NCBI GenBank assembly: GCA_016716125.1
Contig: JADJWZ010000025.1
Coordinates: 23,450-87,449, forward strand
Direction: 5' to 3'
Length of the DNA stretch: 64,000 nucleotides
Origin: Ignavibacteria bacterium
GTDB taxonomy: Bacteria; Bacteroidota; Ignavibacteria; Tepidaquicellales; Tepidaquicellaceae
The translations under genes were made by a program, and so were the position numbers. Below the pieces are notes generated by a model. The model had not been told where the DNA came from, did not search any database, and saw only the letters and a program-made list of their open reading frames with translations. Positions 1 to 8,180 of the stretch are shown here, piece after piece (position 1 is the stretch's first letter; each line of letters opens with the position of its first letter).

Positions 1-96
1 GAGCTTTCCATACACCACGTGCTCCATCTACTTTAGAGTAGACCCCAACAATTGCCCCGGAAGGTGGTATTTTTGTCAGGTCTTTAATAAGTGCAG
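1..96 (-). CDS. Contractile tail sheath, C-terminal part (partial, frameshifted)
   Basis: The reverse complement of this edge encodes PPSGAIVGVYSKVDGARGVW, a close match to the conserved motif near the C-terminal domain of contractile tail sheath proteins (phage, R-pyocin, eCIS). The reading frame is the same as that of the sheath N-terminal part at 599-1531 but differs from the central part at 97-600, so a single-base shift lies around 97-112. The gene runs off the left edge of the window. The likely role is the contractile sheath around the inner tube of an extracellular contractile injection system. The motif supports the family strongly. Whether the break is real or a sequencing error is open. 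Confidence 0.7.
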
Positions 97-600
97 TCAC
101 AATTTTGAAATTACAGGATGATTGGTATAAACAACATCCTGTGCAACTGATACATAAGTTTGAGCTGAGAATAATATTTTATTTATGAAATTATTTATTC
201 CTTTCATAATACTATCGAGATCGGATAACATTTTTATAAACCTGGCATTTATAGTTGTTTCGGTATAATTTGTGACAGAACTTATATCGGTTACACTTGT
301 AATTGAAGTTGTATTATCTATATCTCTGGTTATCCAATTTACTCCACTTGAATCGTAATCGGTAAAATTTGCTTCAGTGAATGAAACTGATGAAAAATCT
401 GTATTAACCAATGTATTTTTTTCAATAGAAATAAGTTTTTTTATATAAACTCCGAGGCTAGTGGATACTGTATCAACTGCTGAATTATTCAAATCAGTTA
501 TTAGATTCGCATTCTTTAATGCAGTCTGCCAGTTTGGCAACGAAGACGCAATTTCATTCAAATAATTAAATATTGCAGAAACATTTGTATCATTAATTCT
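97..600 (-). CDS. Contractile tail sheath, central part (frameshifted)
   Basis: This open frame has no convincing start. Its first possible initiator is TTG at 561, but the frame is open to about 600, where it abuts the end of the sheath N-terminal frame. The translation is rich in N, T, S and I, with helical stretches (for example KIVTALIKD just past its stop in the neighbouring frame). Joining the three frames 599-1531, 97-600 and 1-96 gives one continuous sheath, with one apparent extra base near 605 and one missing base near 110. The segment is therefore best read as the middle of one sheath gene rather than an independent protein. Confidence 0.55.
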   Translation of the reverse strand, partial: RINDTNVSAIFNYLNEIASSLPNWQTALKNANLITDLNNSAVDTVSTSLGVYIKKLISIEKNTLVNTDFSSVSFTEANFTDYDSSGVNWITRDIDNTTSITSVTDISSVTNYTETTINARFIKMLSDLDSIMKGINNFINKILFSAQTYVSVAQDVVYTNHPVISKL

Positions 601-1531
601 AAGGAATTGTGAACCTGTCTAACAAAGATGTAAATTCTGTGGTGCCGTCATCACATAGAGTATCAATAGTATCTTGCACGTTTGTTACGTCAGCAGTATT
701 ATTCTGCAAAGTAGTTACCAAATCATTGTAAGTCGAATCAACCGGTAAAACTGCGAGATTAATTACTACCGGTGTAGAAGCAATATCTGTTACATGCCCG
801 TCAAGAACTTCAAAATCAATTTCTTTTTCATAAGTACTGTAGATCCAGGGAGTATAAACAGCTGCATAGTTTAATGAATTGATACCTATATTATCCCTAA
901 AGCTTTGTACGTTATCTTCCCAAGTATTCCCATCAATATTTTCTTTAATATCAAGTATTGAAAATCTATCCTGTAATTTTGCACATTGCTCGATAGCCAT
1001 TTGTTGTAGTGAATAATAATCTGTCTCGTCATCCAACATTGCGGCGTCAGGAAATAGAATTAAAGTAGGTTCATCATATACTTCCAATGCTTTTACACCG
1101 ACTCGGAGTCCGGGACTACCTGCCGGATCACTCTCATCTCCGGATTCTACTTCTTCTCCGTATAATCCTACTGACACTACATAGCACCGACTACCGCCAT
1201 TATCAAAAAATTGACGTATTGAGTCAAACATAAGATAACGCCTAACATAGACAATATTATCTAAGGCATAAGAATTTGCTATGTCTAACTGAATGGTTAT
1301 GTCACCAGCTTCATGTATATAATCACCACCAAAGACACTTTGATACTCTGCCATTGATTCGATTCTATAAGGTGTATTCAAAACATTCTCACCGTTAGCT
1401 GTTGCTATATCAGTGTAACCGATGAATGCCGGTATTGCCGTTGCTACCTGAGCCACAGAAGGCGGAAAAGACGGTATCTCATTAATATAGACACCCGGAG
1501 TTTTAATGGCGCTTTCATTGATTTGTGACAT
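599..1531 (-). CDS. Contractile tail sheath protein, N-terminal part
   Basis: The N-terminus reads KTPGVYINEIPSFPPSVAQV followed by AIPAFIGYT, the hallmark opening of tail sheath proteins from eCIS and R-type tailocins. About 300 residues are encoded before a TAG, whereas the family is usually 450 residues or more. Coding continues in another frame (97-600) and then returns to this one (1-96). ATG at 1531 follows the stop of the upstream gene by 20 bp, in the same minus-strand operon as the DUF4255/Pvc16 protein. The role is to form the outer sheath whose contraction drives the tube. Family assignment is confident. Gene integrity is not. Confidence 0.85.
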   Translation of the reverse strand: MSQINESAIKTPGVYINEIPSFPPSVAQVATAIPAFIGYTDIATANGENVLNTPYRIESMAEYQSVFGGDYIHEAGDITIQLDIANSYALDNIVYVRRYLMFDSIRQFFDNGGSRCYVVSVGLYGEEVESGDESDPAGSPGLRVGVKALEVYDEPTLILFPDAAMLDDETDYYSLQQMAIEQCAKLQDRFSILDIKENIDGNTWEDNVQSFRDNIGINSLNYAAVYTPWIYSTYEKEIDFEVLDGHVTDIASTPVVINLAVLPVDSTYNDLVTTLQNNTADVTNVQDTIDTLCDDGTTEFTSLLDRFTIP

Positions 1532-1551
1532 AATTTTTTTGTTTAAATTTT

Positions 1552-2826
1552 TTAATAATTCAAAAATATTTCAGATAAAAAACTTTTTGATGCTGATACA
1601 GGCTTAATCAAAGCGGAAGCACACTTTATGTGTTCAATAGTTTGTCCCGGCGTAATCAATTTGAAATTCTGCATTGGAGATGCCATCAAAGGAATAGGTG
1701 TCCTTGAAACAAATTCGTTATTGGTTTTATCAAATGTAAATATTCCGTTATCGTCCGACAACGAAGTCACAGTGTTTTTCTGAGAAACGTATTTCCACGT
1801 GGTGATCCTGTTTTTAAATCTGATAACAAAATTATTTTGTTTTACTTTATCCGCAGAGTCCAGCATCTTATAATTTTCAGATACCATGTCATCAAAAAAC
1901 AGATCAATAATCCCGAAAATATTTTCATTAATATTCACTGAATCATCTGATACAACAAATCTTGTATCCGTTACTTCTTCCCAAAAATTTATATCTGATA
2001 CCTGTACAGCATTTCCTCTTTCAATAAATTTCAGCGCTCTGTATAATTTTGAATTCCCTGAATCAAAAAAAATATCTCCGCTGTAAATGTCAGCATGATT
2101 GCCTGAGTTATATATTGATACCGCTATAAAATCATTATCAATTAAATCTCCTGAAGTTACATATTGAAGAATACCAGTTTCCTTCCAACAGACTGTATCT
2201 GTAACAGGAATTGACTGACCCTGAGGAATGAATTTCAGAGCTTCATAATTTTTAGAACTGATCGGATCAAATACAATTGTACCTTTATATACATCGGAAT
2301 GAGTGCCGGTATTATATTCAGGAAATCTTTGGGGAGATAATTCTCTCCATGAATTATTGGGAGGCGGAGAAGAGGTATTGTTTACTACTGCCTCATAAAT
2401 ATCCGAAGCATCCTGTATCAGCGAACCTACTTCATAATCTTCTCCGGTATTATGACTTGATACCGGACTGCTTAAATATAGTATTCCGCTCTTTTCATTA
2501 TTTGCCCCGTTTGAGAAATAATAAATTTTATTACTTATGTCAAAGATTTTTAAAGCAGAAATATTTATGAAAGATGGATTTTTTGATTTTAATAAAAATC
2601 TTAATGTAGTTTTACTGTCAATTTTAATTAAAGGTTTTTCATCATCATCCGTTTCAATAAGTGCAGTTAATTTGTTATTGCTTACTTTATGTAAAACTCT
2701 ACAGCCGGACATAATTTTTTTTGTTCTGCCGGTGGGAATTATTTCGATATCATTAAAAATTTGATTCTGATTATAATAATCGTGTAAAAGCTCTATAGTA
2801 AATAATATTTGATAAGTTATTTTCAT
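1552..2826 (-). CDS. eCIS-linked protein with three carbohydrate-binding-like repeats
   Basis: This 424-residue protein lies 2 bp after the Pvc16-like gene and 20 bp before the sheath, inside an injection-system operon. The N-terminal 90 residues (MKITYQILFTIELLHDYYN...) form a beta-rich domain I cannot name. Residues about 130-285 hold three repeats of the pattern Y.G.....Y.A.......P.....W (YEVGSLI...WREL, YKGTIVF...WKET, YSGDIFF...WEEV), which resembles CBM5/12 (ChiC-type) chitin-binding modules. A further domain of about 130 residues follows. No signal peptide is visible, as expected for a particle component. A plausible but unproven role is a baseplate-, cap- or fibre-associated binding protein. 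Confidence 0.5.
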   Translation of the reverse strand: MKITYQILFTIELLHDYYNQNQIFNDIEIIPTGRTKKIMSGCRVLHKVSNNKLTALIETDDDEKPLIKIDSKTTLRFLLKSKNPSFINISALKIFDISNKIYYFSNGANNEKSGILYLSSPVSSHNTGEDYEVGSLIQDASDIYEAVVNNTSSPPPNNSWRELSPQRFPEYNTGTHSDVYKGTIVFDPISSKNYEALKFIPQGQSIPVTDTVCWKETGILQYVTSGDLIDNDFIAVSIYNSGNHADIYSGDIFFDSGNSKLYRALKFIERGNAVQVSDINFWEEVTDTRFVVSDDSVNINENIFGIIDLFFDDMVSENYKMLDSADKVKQNNFVIRFKNRITTWKYVSQKNTVTSLSDDNGIFTFDKTNNEFVSRTPIPLMASPMQNFKLITPGQTIEHIKCASALIKPVSASKSFLSEIFLNY

Positions 2827-2828
2827 TT

Positions 2829-3404
2829 TTAATGTGAGTAATTCTGACCTTCAAGTTTAATTGTCTTTATTAATTCACCTTCGGACTCCGGCATATTCTC
2901 ATCAATAGTGATCATACGCATTTTATACATCACCGACGGAAGATATTTTCCTCCTAATACTCCCCACAAATGATTAAGCTGTTCAAAGTTAAGACTGTGT
3001 AAATCAAAAATTATTTTATCAATGCCCGGATCCAGTGAAGGTGAGTTTTCATGCGTGAAGACATTTTTGAATTGGAAAAATTGTATGACGGATGACAGCT
3101 GTCTTAATGCGCCGAAATAATCATCTTTCTTATTTATTACAAAGATACAATACAAATTCAGATTAACTTTCGGATTTTTATAGACAACTCTGTTATCAAC
3201 CTTCACAAAATTTTCCGGATTACGGGATATCCGGTCTTCCTCAATATTTATCAGCGACAGAAAAATATTGTTTTCCTGATTTGCACTATCTGCTATTTTT
3301 ACTGCATCCGCTAATATAACTATATTTTTTGGTGTTGGATTGAGCTTTGCATTCAGGTATTCATTAATCTCATTCATTACAAAGTTAAAAGAAATATCTA
3401 TCAT
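2829..3404 (-). CDS. Pvc16/DUF4255 family tail terminator-like protein
   Basis: This 191-residue protein has the features of the DUF4255 (Pvc16 N-terminal) family: an N-terminal helix FNFVMNEINEYLNAKL, a central strand set with LSLINIEEDRISRNP and LNLYCIFVIN, and the LWGVLGGKYLPSVMYKMRMI segment near the C-terminus. In extracellular contractile injection systems this family caps the sheath and tube at the end distal to the baseplate. It is the first gene of the minus-strand operon, followed after 2 bp by the repeat protein and then the sheath. ATG at 3404 is the natural start. The rest of the injection system lies beyond the left edge. Confidence 0.85.
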   Translation of the reverse strand: MIDISFNFVMNEINEYLNAKLNPTPKNIVILADAVKIADSANQENNIFLSLINIEEDRISRNPENFVKVDNRVVYKNPKVNLNLYCIFVINKKDDYFGALRQLSSVIQFFQFKNVFTHENSPSLDPGIDKIIFDLHSLNFEQLNHLWGVLGGKYLPSVMYKMRMITIDENMPESEGELIKTIKLEGQNYSH

Positions 3405-3441
3405 AAATTTTATTAATTTATTTTTGAAAGTATTTCGGTTA

Positions 3442-3449
3442 CAAATGTA
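3442..3449 (-). promoter_or_regulatory. Possible Bacteroidota-type -7 promoter element
   Basis: On the minus strand this reads TACATTTG, an exact match to the TAnnTTTG consensus of Bacteroidota primary sigma factor promoters, 37 bp upstream of the first eCIS gene. I see no clear TTG at the expected -33 position, so support is partial. Confidence 0.3.
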
Positions 3450-4012
3450 CGAAAAAATTAGAACGTCGGAAGAAAATATATTTGATGAGAAGTCGTTGAT
3501 TCAAATAAATAATAGAAATCTGAGCGGTGTAAAAAATATTTTATAGGGTAAATGTTAATTGTAACATTTGTTTTGGTTTTTCCCTCTACTAATAAAATAT
3601 TTTGTTATTAATTATAAGCGGTATAACGTAATTATAAATAAATCTTTTGTCAATATAAAAAATCTATGTTCAAGGCAACCGGGCATTTAATCAAATTAAA
3701 TGTAACCCAGCGATGATGAAAATATAGGTCGTTTACTCATATTAAATGTAACCGTGTTTAAAATATAAAAACGGGACAATAATTATGAATATGAGATCAC
3801 AAAAAGAATTTCTTCAGAAATTATGGACCTGTAAATATTTATTGCAAGTCCGTAATTGTTTACTGTGGACTTGTAATAAAGTATTTCAGATCGTCTATAA
3901 CTACGATTTTCGTCAAAAAAGTTGATTTTTGCGATAAAAATTAGGCTTTGTTATAATTCTTTTAATTATTGATCCTGTAATATTTAATTACTGTATTTGG
4001 ATTTTAATATTG

Positions 4013-4152
4013 TGACGTCTAATATTGCGTCTCTACAACCTATAAATTAAATTCAGAAACGTGAAATCCAGAGACGCAAAATATTGTGTCTCTATAACCG
4101 ATAAATTAAATACAGAAACATGGAATGTAGAGACGCAAAATATTGCGTCTCA
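4013..4152. repeat. Hairpin repeat array, GAGACGCAA...TTGCGTCTC, about 59-bp period
   Basis: Two good copies of the near-palindrome GAGACGCAA-AATA-TTGCGTCTC (about 4071-4092 and 4130-4151; the first has TTGTGTCTC in its right arm) and one decayed copy (about 4013-4034) are spaced about 59 bp apart. The spacers are similar to each other and contain ATAAATTAAA followed by CAGAAAC. The outer stem GAGACGC is shared with a second array at 63169-63356, so both belong to one dispersed palindromic family. It follows the 3' end of the T9SS gene that stops at 4235. Confidence 0.75.
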
Positions 4153-4234
4153 TAATGTTGATATGCATAATGTTGTTAACAGTTAAGAAATACGTATTTG
4201 TTTTAAAATCTCGTTATTAAAACACGGGAAGAAT

Positions 4235-5455
4235 TTATTTTACTAATGCAAATTTTTTTGTTTGGGAAAATGAACCTGACTGAAGAGTGTAGTAATAAAT
4301 CCCGGAAGAATAATTTTCACCGTTCCAGTATTTTGTATGTTTTCCTTCCGGTACAATGCCGGAATGAATTTCGGAAATTTCTTTGCCTGTGATATTAAAT
4401 ACTTTCAGAGTTACAAAATTTTTTTCCGGTATATAAAAAGAAATTTCGGTCGAAGGGTTAAACGGATTAGGATAATTTTGATACAGCTGAAACTCATTCA
4501 ATTCTGAAACAGTTTGATATATTCCCGTGATAATCTCAGATAAATGACGTTTCCAGATCTTACCGGCGGATGAACCAGTATAAATGTAATTATCTTTTAC
4601 TGTCATTGCGCTGATATTTGTATCCGAAAGTCCCTGATTAATTTCGATCCAGCTTTCCGAAGTCTGATTGAAATAAAAAATACCATTGCCTTCAATTCCC
4701 GCAAACAAGTTCGTTCCGTGCAAAAAAAGATTTCTGACTTTTAAATCCGCCAAACCGGAATTCATCGGATGCCATTGTGATTCACCAAAATCAGAATAAT
4801 AAACACCTCCGCCGAAAGTGCCGCAATAAGTCTTATCATCTGATTGAATTACCGAACGGACGCTGAGATTTGTAAGTCCTGATACGAACGGCGCCCAGTT
4901 AACGCCGCTGTTGGTGGAACGGTATATTCCTCCCTCAAGACCAATTAAATAACCTTCAGATTTGAAACTAAAAGAATACAGCAGATCGCCTTCGCCCAGC
5001 GCAAACCGGGACCAGCTCAATCCGTTATTAGTCGAGCGAAATATACCGGCAAAAATTAATCCGGCATACACGCCTGTGCTGTCAGACATAAGAACTTTAA
5101 CGTTTAATTGTCCTATACCCTGATTTGACTGGATCCATTCATCACCAAAATTAGCGCTGTAAAAAAATCCGCCGCCTGAAGTACCTGCGTAAACAAAGTT
5201 ATTCCATGCAGACATCGTCTGAACTAATAAAAAATTTTCAAGGCCTGTATTTTTCTGAATCCATGTAGCTCCGTTATCATCAGATCGGTAGATACCATTT
5301 GTAGAAGTAGCTGCGAAAATATACTGGCCAGTACTCAATAAGTGATTGACCTGACCACCGTTTAAATTAACGGACACATTCCATTGAGAATGAATATAAT
5401 TATTTGAAAGTAAGAAAAGAGAAAGAAAAGTTACTAATTTTAAAAGCTTATTCAT
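4235..5455 (-). CDS. T9SS cargo protein, BNR/Ycf48-like propeller
   Basis: The secreted protein starts best at ATG 5455, giving MNKLLKLVTFLSLFLLSNN as signal peptide with a cleavage-like HSQ. The longer frame upstream adds 30 residues before it. The body has repeated propeller blades of the form G..R..N.G.SW (GIYRSDDNGATWIQ, GIFRSTNNGLSWSR, GIYRSTNSGVNWAP). It ends with the sorting domain: QNYPNPFNPSTEISFYIPE, then LKVFNITGKEI, then SGIYYYTLQ and TKKFALVK. The domain directs export through the type IX system and usually surface attachment. No substrate can be read from the sequence. Confidence 0.85.
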   Translation of the reverse strand: MNKLLKLVTFLSLFLLSNNYIHSQWNVSVNLNGGQVNHLLSTGQYIFAATSTNGIYRSDDNGATWIQKNTGLENFLLVQTMSAWNNFVYAGTSGGGFFYSANFGDEWIQSNQGIGQLNVKVLMSDSTGVYAGLIFAGIFRSTNNGLSWSRFALGEGDLLYSFSFKSEGYLIGLEGGIYRSTNSGVNWAPFVSGLTNLSVRSVIQSDDKTYCGTFGGGVYYSDFGESQWHPMNSGLADLKVRNLFLHGTNLFAGIEGNGIFYFNQTSESWIEINQGLSDTNISAMTVKDNYIYTGSSAGKIWKRHLSEIITGIYQTVSELNEFQLYQNYPNPFNPSTEISFYIPEKNFVTLKVFNITGKEISEIHSGIVPEGKHTKYWNGENYSSGIYYYTLQSGSFSQTKKFALVK

Positions 5456-5633
5456 AAATATTTTTTGTTGAATGCTGAATAAAAATATAAAAATTAATTG
5501 ATAAAAGCTGAAGAATATTTTGTTTTCCCTGCTGCAGGGAATCATTTACAACGACCTTCTTTAATATAATTTAATCAGCTTACAATTATCATTTGAACTA
5601 TCAGGCTTTCATTCAAATCATTCCATCATAAAT

Positions 5634-6704
5634 CTAACTCACAACCTTCTCAATATAATTTGAATTCATTAATCCCAATGCTCCCATATACCTGAGATTA
5701 AATGATATCAGATCACCTGTCTTGTAACTGCTTTTATTTTCCCCGAGATCCAAAACAAGCATATCCGAACTTGCTTCAATTATTTTTATGCTGTTGTCAT
5801 CAGGAGTCAGAAAACTCGGATTGATATCAAGCAGACCAATATCTATGATTGCCCGGTAAGTATATTTTCCATGGTCTTCTTCCTTATATTCCGGAATGTA
5901 ACCTGCTACATTTTCGATCTGCTCTCCAGAAGGCACTATTGGTTTGTGATGAAGCTCAATGATCTCAGAATACAGCTTAAATACATCTGTCTCCATTCCT
6001 TTAAATGGCTTACCGGTAAAAAGATCATTCGCAAAGAATAAAGCTTCTCCGACCCTGAAATGATTGACCTCCTTAGGTATTTTTTTTTTAGTTAAAAGTG
6101 AAAGAGTAACGCTGGTACCTCCGGAGATCCAGGGTATCTCGCGTTTGAATTTTAACTCGATCAGTTTTTTATATAGACAGAGCTGAAGAAGTTTATCCTG
6201 AGTTGGCATTATCCCATTGAGGCAGTTAAAGTTAGTGCCTATGCCAATGATCTGGATGTTAGGAAGTAAAAAAACACGGTCATAAAAATCCACAAGCTTG
6301 TCACCCATTACACATTCGCGAAGATCTCCCATTTCGATCATAATAATGATCTTGTGTAACTTATTCTGCCTGTATGCTTCTTCACTCAAATATTTTATAG
6401 TCGAGTAATCTGTGTTAAAACTTACATCTGCATATCTGATCAGATTCGGAATGATCCGTTTGGCGGGAGGTTTTATGTAAACAGTTTGAATGTCCGGATT
6501 GAGTGACTTGATTGTTCTTATGTTACTGATGCGTGTATCGTGCATTTGCTTTATGCCGAGCTTCATCAGTTCATTCAGATAAAGCTTATTCCCGCAAAGC
6601 AGCTTAGTCACTACACCCCAGTCTATGTTGTTTTTCGCAAACAGGTTTTCAAGATGTTTATAATTGTGTCTGAGCTTATCTGTATTAAGCCTTATAATTG
6701 CCAT
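5634..6704 (-). CDS. Fold-type III PLP amino-acid racemase (ornithine racemase-like)
   Basis: This 356-residue protein has an alanine-racemase-type N-terminal barrel. Residues about 28-36 read GVVTKLLCG, where the Lys aligns with the PLP-binding Lys and the TK..CG form is that of ornithine or broad-specificity racemases rather than Alr. WISGGTSVTL and FRVGEALFF match the later conserved segments of that family. The gene starts 2 bp after the stop of alr, so the two are probably co-transcribed. It would interconvert an L- and D-amino acid. The exact substrate cannot be told from sequence. The C-terminal barrel domain is shorter and different from Alr. Confidence 0.75.
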   Translation of the reverse strand: MAIIRLNTDKLRHNYKHLENLFAKNNIDWGVVTKLLCGNKLYLNELMKLGIKQMHDTRISNIRTIKSLNPDIQTVYIKPPAKRIIPNLIRYADVSFNTDYSTIKYLSEEAYRQNKLHKIIIMIEMGDLRECVMGDKLVDFYDRVFLLPNIQIIGIGTNFNCLNGIMPTQDKLLQLCLYKKLIELKFKREIPWISGGTSVTLSLLTKKKIPKEVNHFRVGEALFFANDLFTGKPFKGMETDVFKLYSEIIELHHKPIVPSGEQIENVAGYIPEYKEEDHGKYTYRAIIDIGLLDINPSFLTPDDNSIKIIEASSDMLVLDLGENKSSYKTGDLISFNLRYMGALGLMNSNYIEKVVS

Positions 6705-6706
6705 GG

Positions 6707-7858
6707 TTATTTCCCCATTATCCTTGGTATGTTAATGTGAATTCTTGTAAGCAGTTCATAATCCAGCTGATTACTTTTTTCGCTGAAAGATGAAACCGTT
6801 ATTATTTTTCCATTCTGCTTTCCTATCAATACTACTTCATCTCCCTTTTCCACTTTCCCGCAGTTTGTTATATCAACAGAAAGACAGTTCATGTTTATTG
6901 TTCCCGTAACCATTGCCTGCTTTCCGTTTATAAGCACCCAGCTTACGTTACTCAAATTTCTGCTGTATCCGTGGGCGTATCCAATGGGAATGATTGCCAG
7001 CCTCATATTTTTATGCGCAAGATAGGAAGTCCCGTAACCAATGAAACAGCCTTTCTTAACATCTTTTATTTCCATTACCCTGCTTGTCCATCTTATTATT
7101 CTTTTGAGAATTTCGGGTGAATTATTTTTATCCCCGCAATAGCGCGTATGTGTTTCTTTGTTTGGCCAGTAACCGTATTGTAAGATTCCTATGCGGACCA
7201 TATTCTCATGAGTTTCCGGATAATTTAATAAAGCTGCTGAGCATGATGTATGATAATAAACCGGTTGGAGATTCTCCGCTGCAAAGAGCTTTTTGGTTAA
7301 ACTAAAATTATTGATCTGGTTTGTGATCCTGAAATGATTTGCCTGACTCTCCGCTCCGGCAAAATGCGTGAACAATCCCTGAAAAATAATATGATCCGAA
7401 TTTACCTTCAGCCAGGCGCAAATTTCAGGAATTGACCTGTGATTAAATCCTGTTCTCCGCATTCCCGTTTCGATCTCCAGATGGATCTTTGCTTTAATGT
7501 TATGTTTCCTGGAATAATATAATGAAGTTTCAAGCCGGCTGAAATCAAATACCGCAAACTCGATCCCGCTGATCATTGCCCATTCAATTGCTTCATTTTG
7601 TATTTCTCCCATTATGAACAAGTGAGGGATTTCCGGAATTTCTTCTTTTAAAAGATATGCTTCCTCAGCTGAATATACCGCAAAATAATCAACCCCTTCA
7701 TTCATTGCCATCCGGACAAACTGCGAAAATCCATGTCCGTAAGCATTTCCCTTCACCACACTGCAAAAACGAACGCCCTTTTTCATTATCTTTTTTATAA
7801 AACGAAGATTGTTTTGTAAAGCAGATGCGCTCAGTTCTATTGTGGAAGTTTCAAACAT
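6707..7858 (-). CDS. alr: Alanine racemase
   Basis: The N-terminal region contains VVKGNAYGHG, with the Lys that forms the PLP aldimine. TGMRRTGF follows mid-protein, and VRIGILQYGYWP and IPIGYAHGYSR lie near the expected positions, the latter preceding the C-terminal beta domain with its INMNCLSVDIT motif. The protein ends NIPRIMGK. It interconverts L- and D-alanine for peptidoglycan. ATG at 7858 gives MFETSTIEL. A TTG four codons earlier is also in frame but lies in the flanking AT-rich repeat. It is immediately followed by a second racemase and preceded by an M20 amidohydrolase, suggesting an amino-acid operon. Confidence 0.9.
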   Translation of the reverse strand: MFETSTIELSASALQNNLRFIKKIMKKGVRFCSVVKGNAYGHGFSQFVRMAMNEGVDYFAVYSAEEAYLLKEEIPEIPHLFIMGEIQNEAIEWAMISGIEFAVFDFSRLETSLYYSRKHNIKAKIHLEIETGMRRTGFNHRSIPEICAWLKVNSDHIIFQGLFTHFAGAESQANHFRITNQINNFSLTKKLFAAENLQPVYYHTSCSAALLNYPETHENMVRIGILQYGYWPNKETHTRYCGDKNNSPEILKRIIRWTSRVMEIKDVKKGCFIGYGTSYLAHKNMRLAIIPIGYAHGYSRNLSNVSWVLINGKQAMVTGTINMNCLSVDITNCGKVEKGDEVVLIGKQNGKIITVSSFSEKSNQLDYELLTRIHINIPRIMGK

Positions 7859-7892
7859 TGTAAATGTCAATTTTCAATTATCATTATCATTA

Positions 7893-8180
7893 TCAATTAT
7901 CAATTATCAATTATCAATTATCAATTATCAATTATCAATTATCAATTATCAATTATCAATTATCAATTATCAATTATCAATTATCAATTATCAATTATCA
8001 ATTATCAATTATCAATTATCAATTATCAATTATCAATTATCAATTATCAATTATCAATTATCAATTATCAATTATCAATTATCAATTGTCAATTATCAAT
8101 TATCTATTATCAATTGTCAATTATCAATTATCTGTTATCAATTATTAACTATTAACTATTAACTATTAACTATTAACTAA
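7893..8180. repeat. Heptanucleotide tandem array: TCAATTA x27, degenerate units, then TTAACTA x5
   Basis: By direct reading there are 27 uninterrupted copies of TCAATTA from 7893 to 8081, then imperfect copies to about 8143, then about five TTAACTA copies that run into the stop codon of the M20 gene at 8166. The array fills the whole gap between the M20 stop and the alr start, so its length directly sets the distance between two probable operon partners. A seven-base unit gives artefactual open frames with a seven-residue repeat, which are not genes. The same two heptamers recur at 18872-18969 in the opposite orientation. Confidence 0.95.

Larger units (their letters stand above)
3405..4234. 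other. Intergenic region with short inverted and direct repeats
   Basis: I see no gene in these 830 bp. It holds a perfect 8-bp hairpin at 3550-3569 (AAATGTTA, loop ATTG, TAACATTT), two similar boxes ending ATTAAATGTAACC at about 3692-3710 and 3737-3754, and the GAGACGC hairpin array at 4013-4152, annotated separately. The 3550 hairpin lies upstream of the eCIS operon and could be an operator. That is inference. Confidence 0.4.

Noticed and set aside
7809..8162. Two long open frames on the plus strand with a seven-residue repeat (INYQLSI)
   Set aside because: They are translations of the 7-bp TCAATTA array in two frames. Any array without stops gives such frames, and no domain or ribosome site is present.
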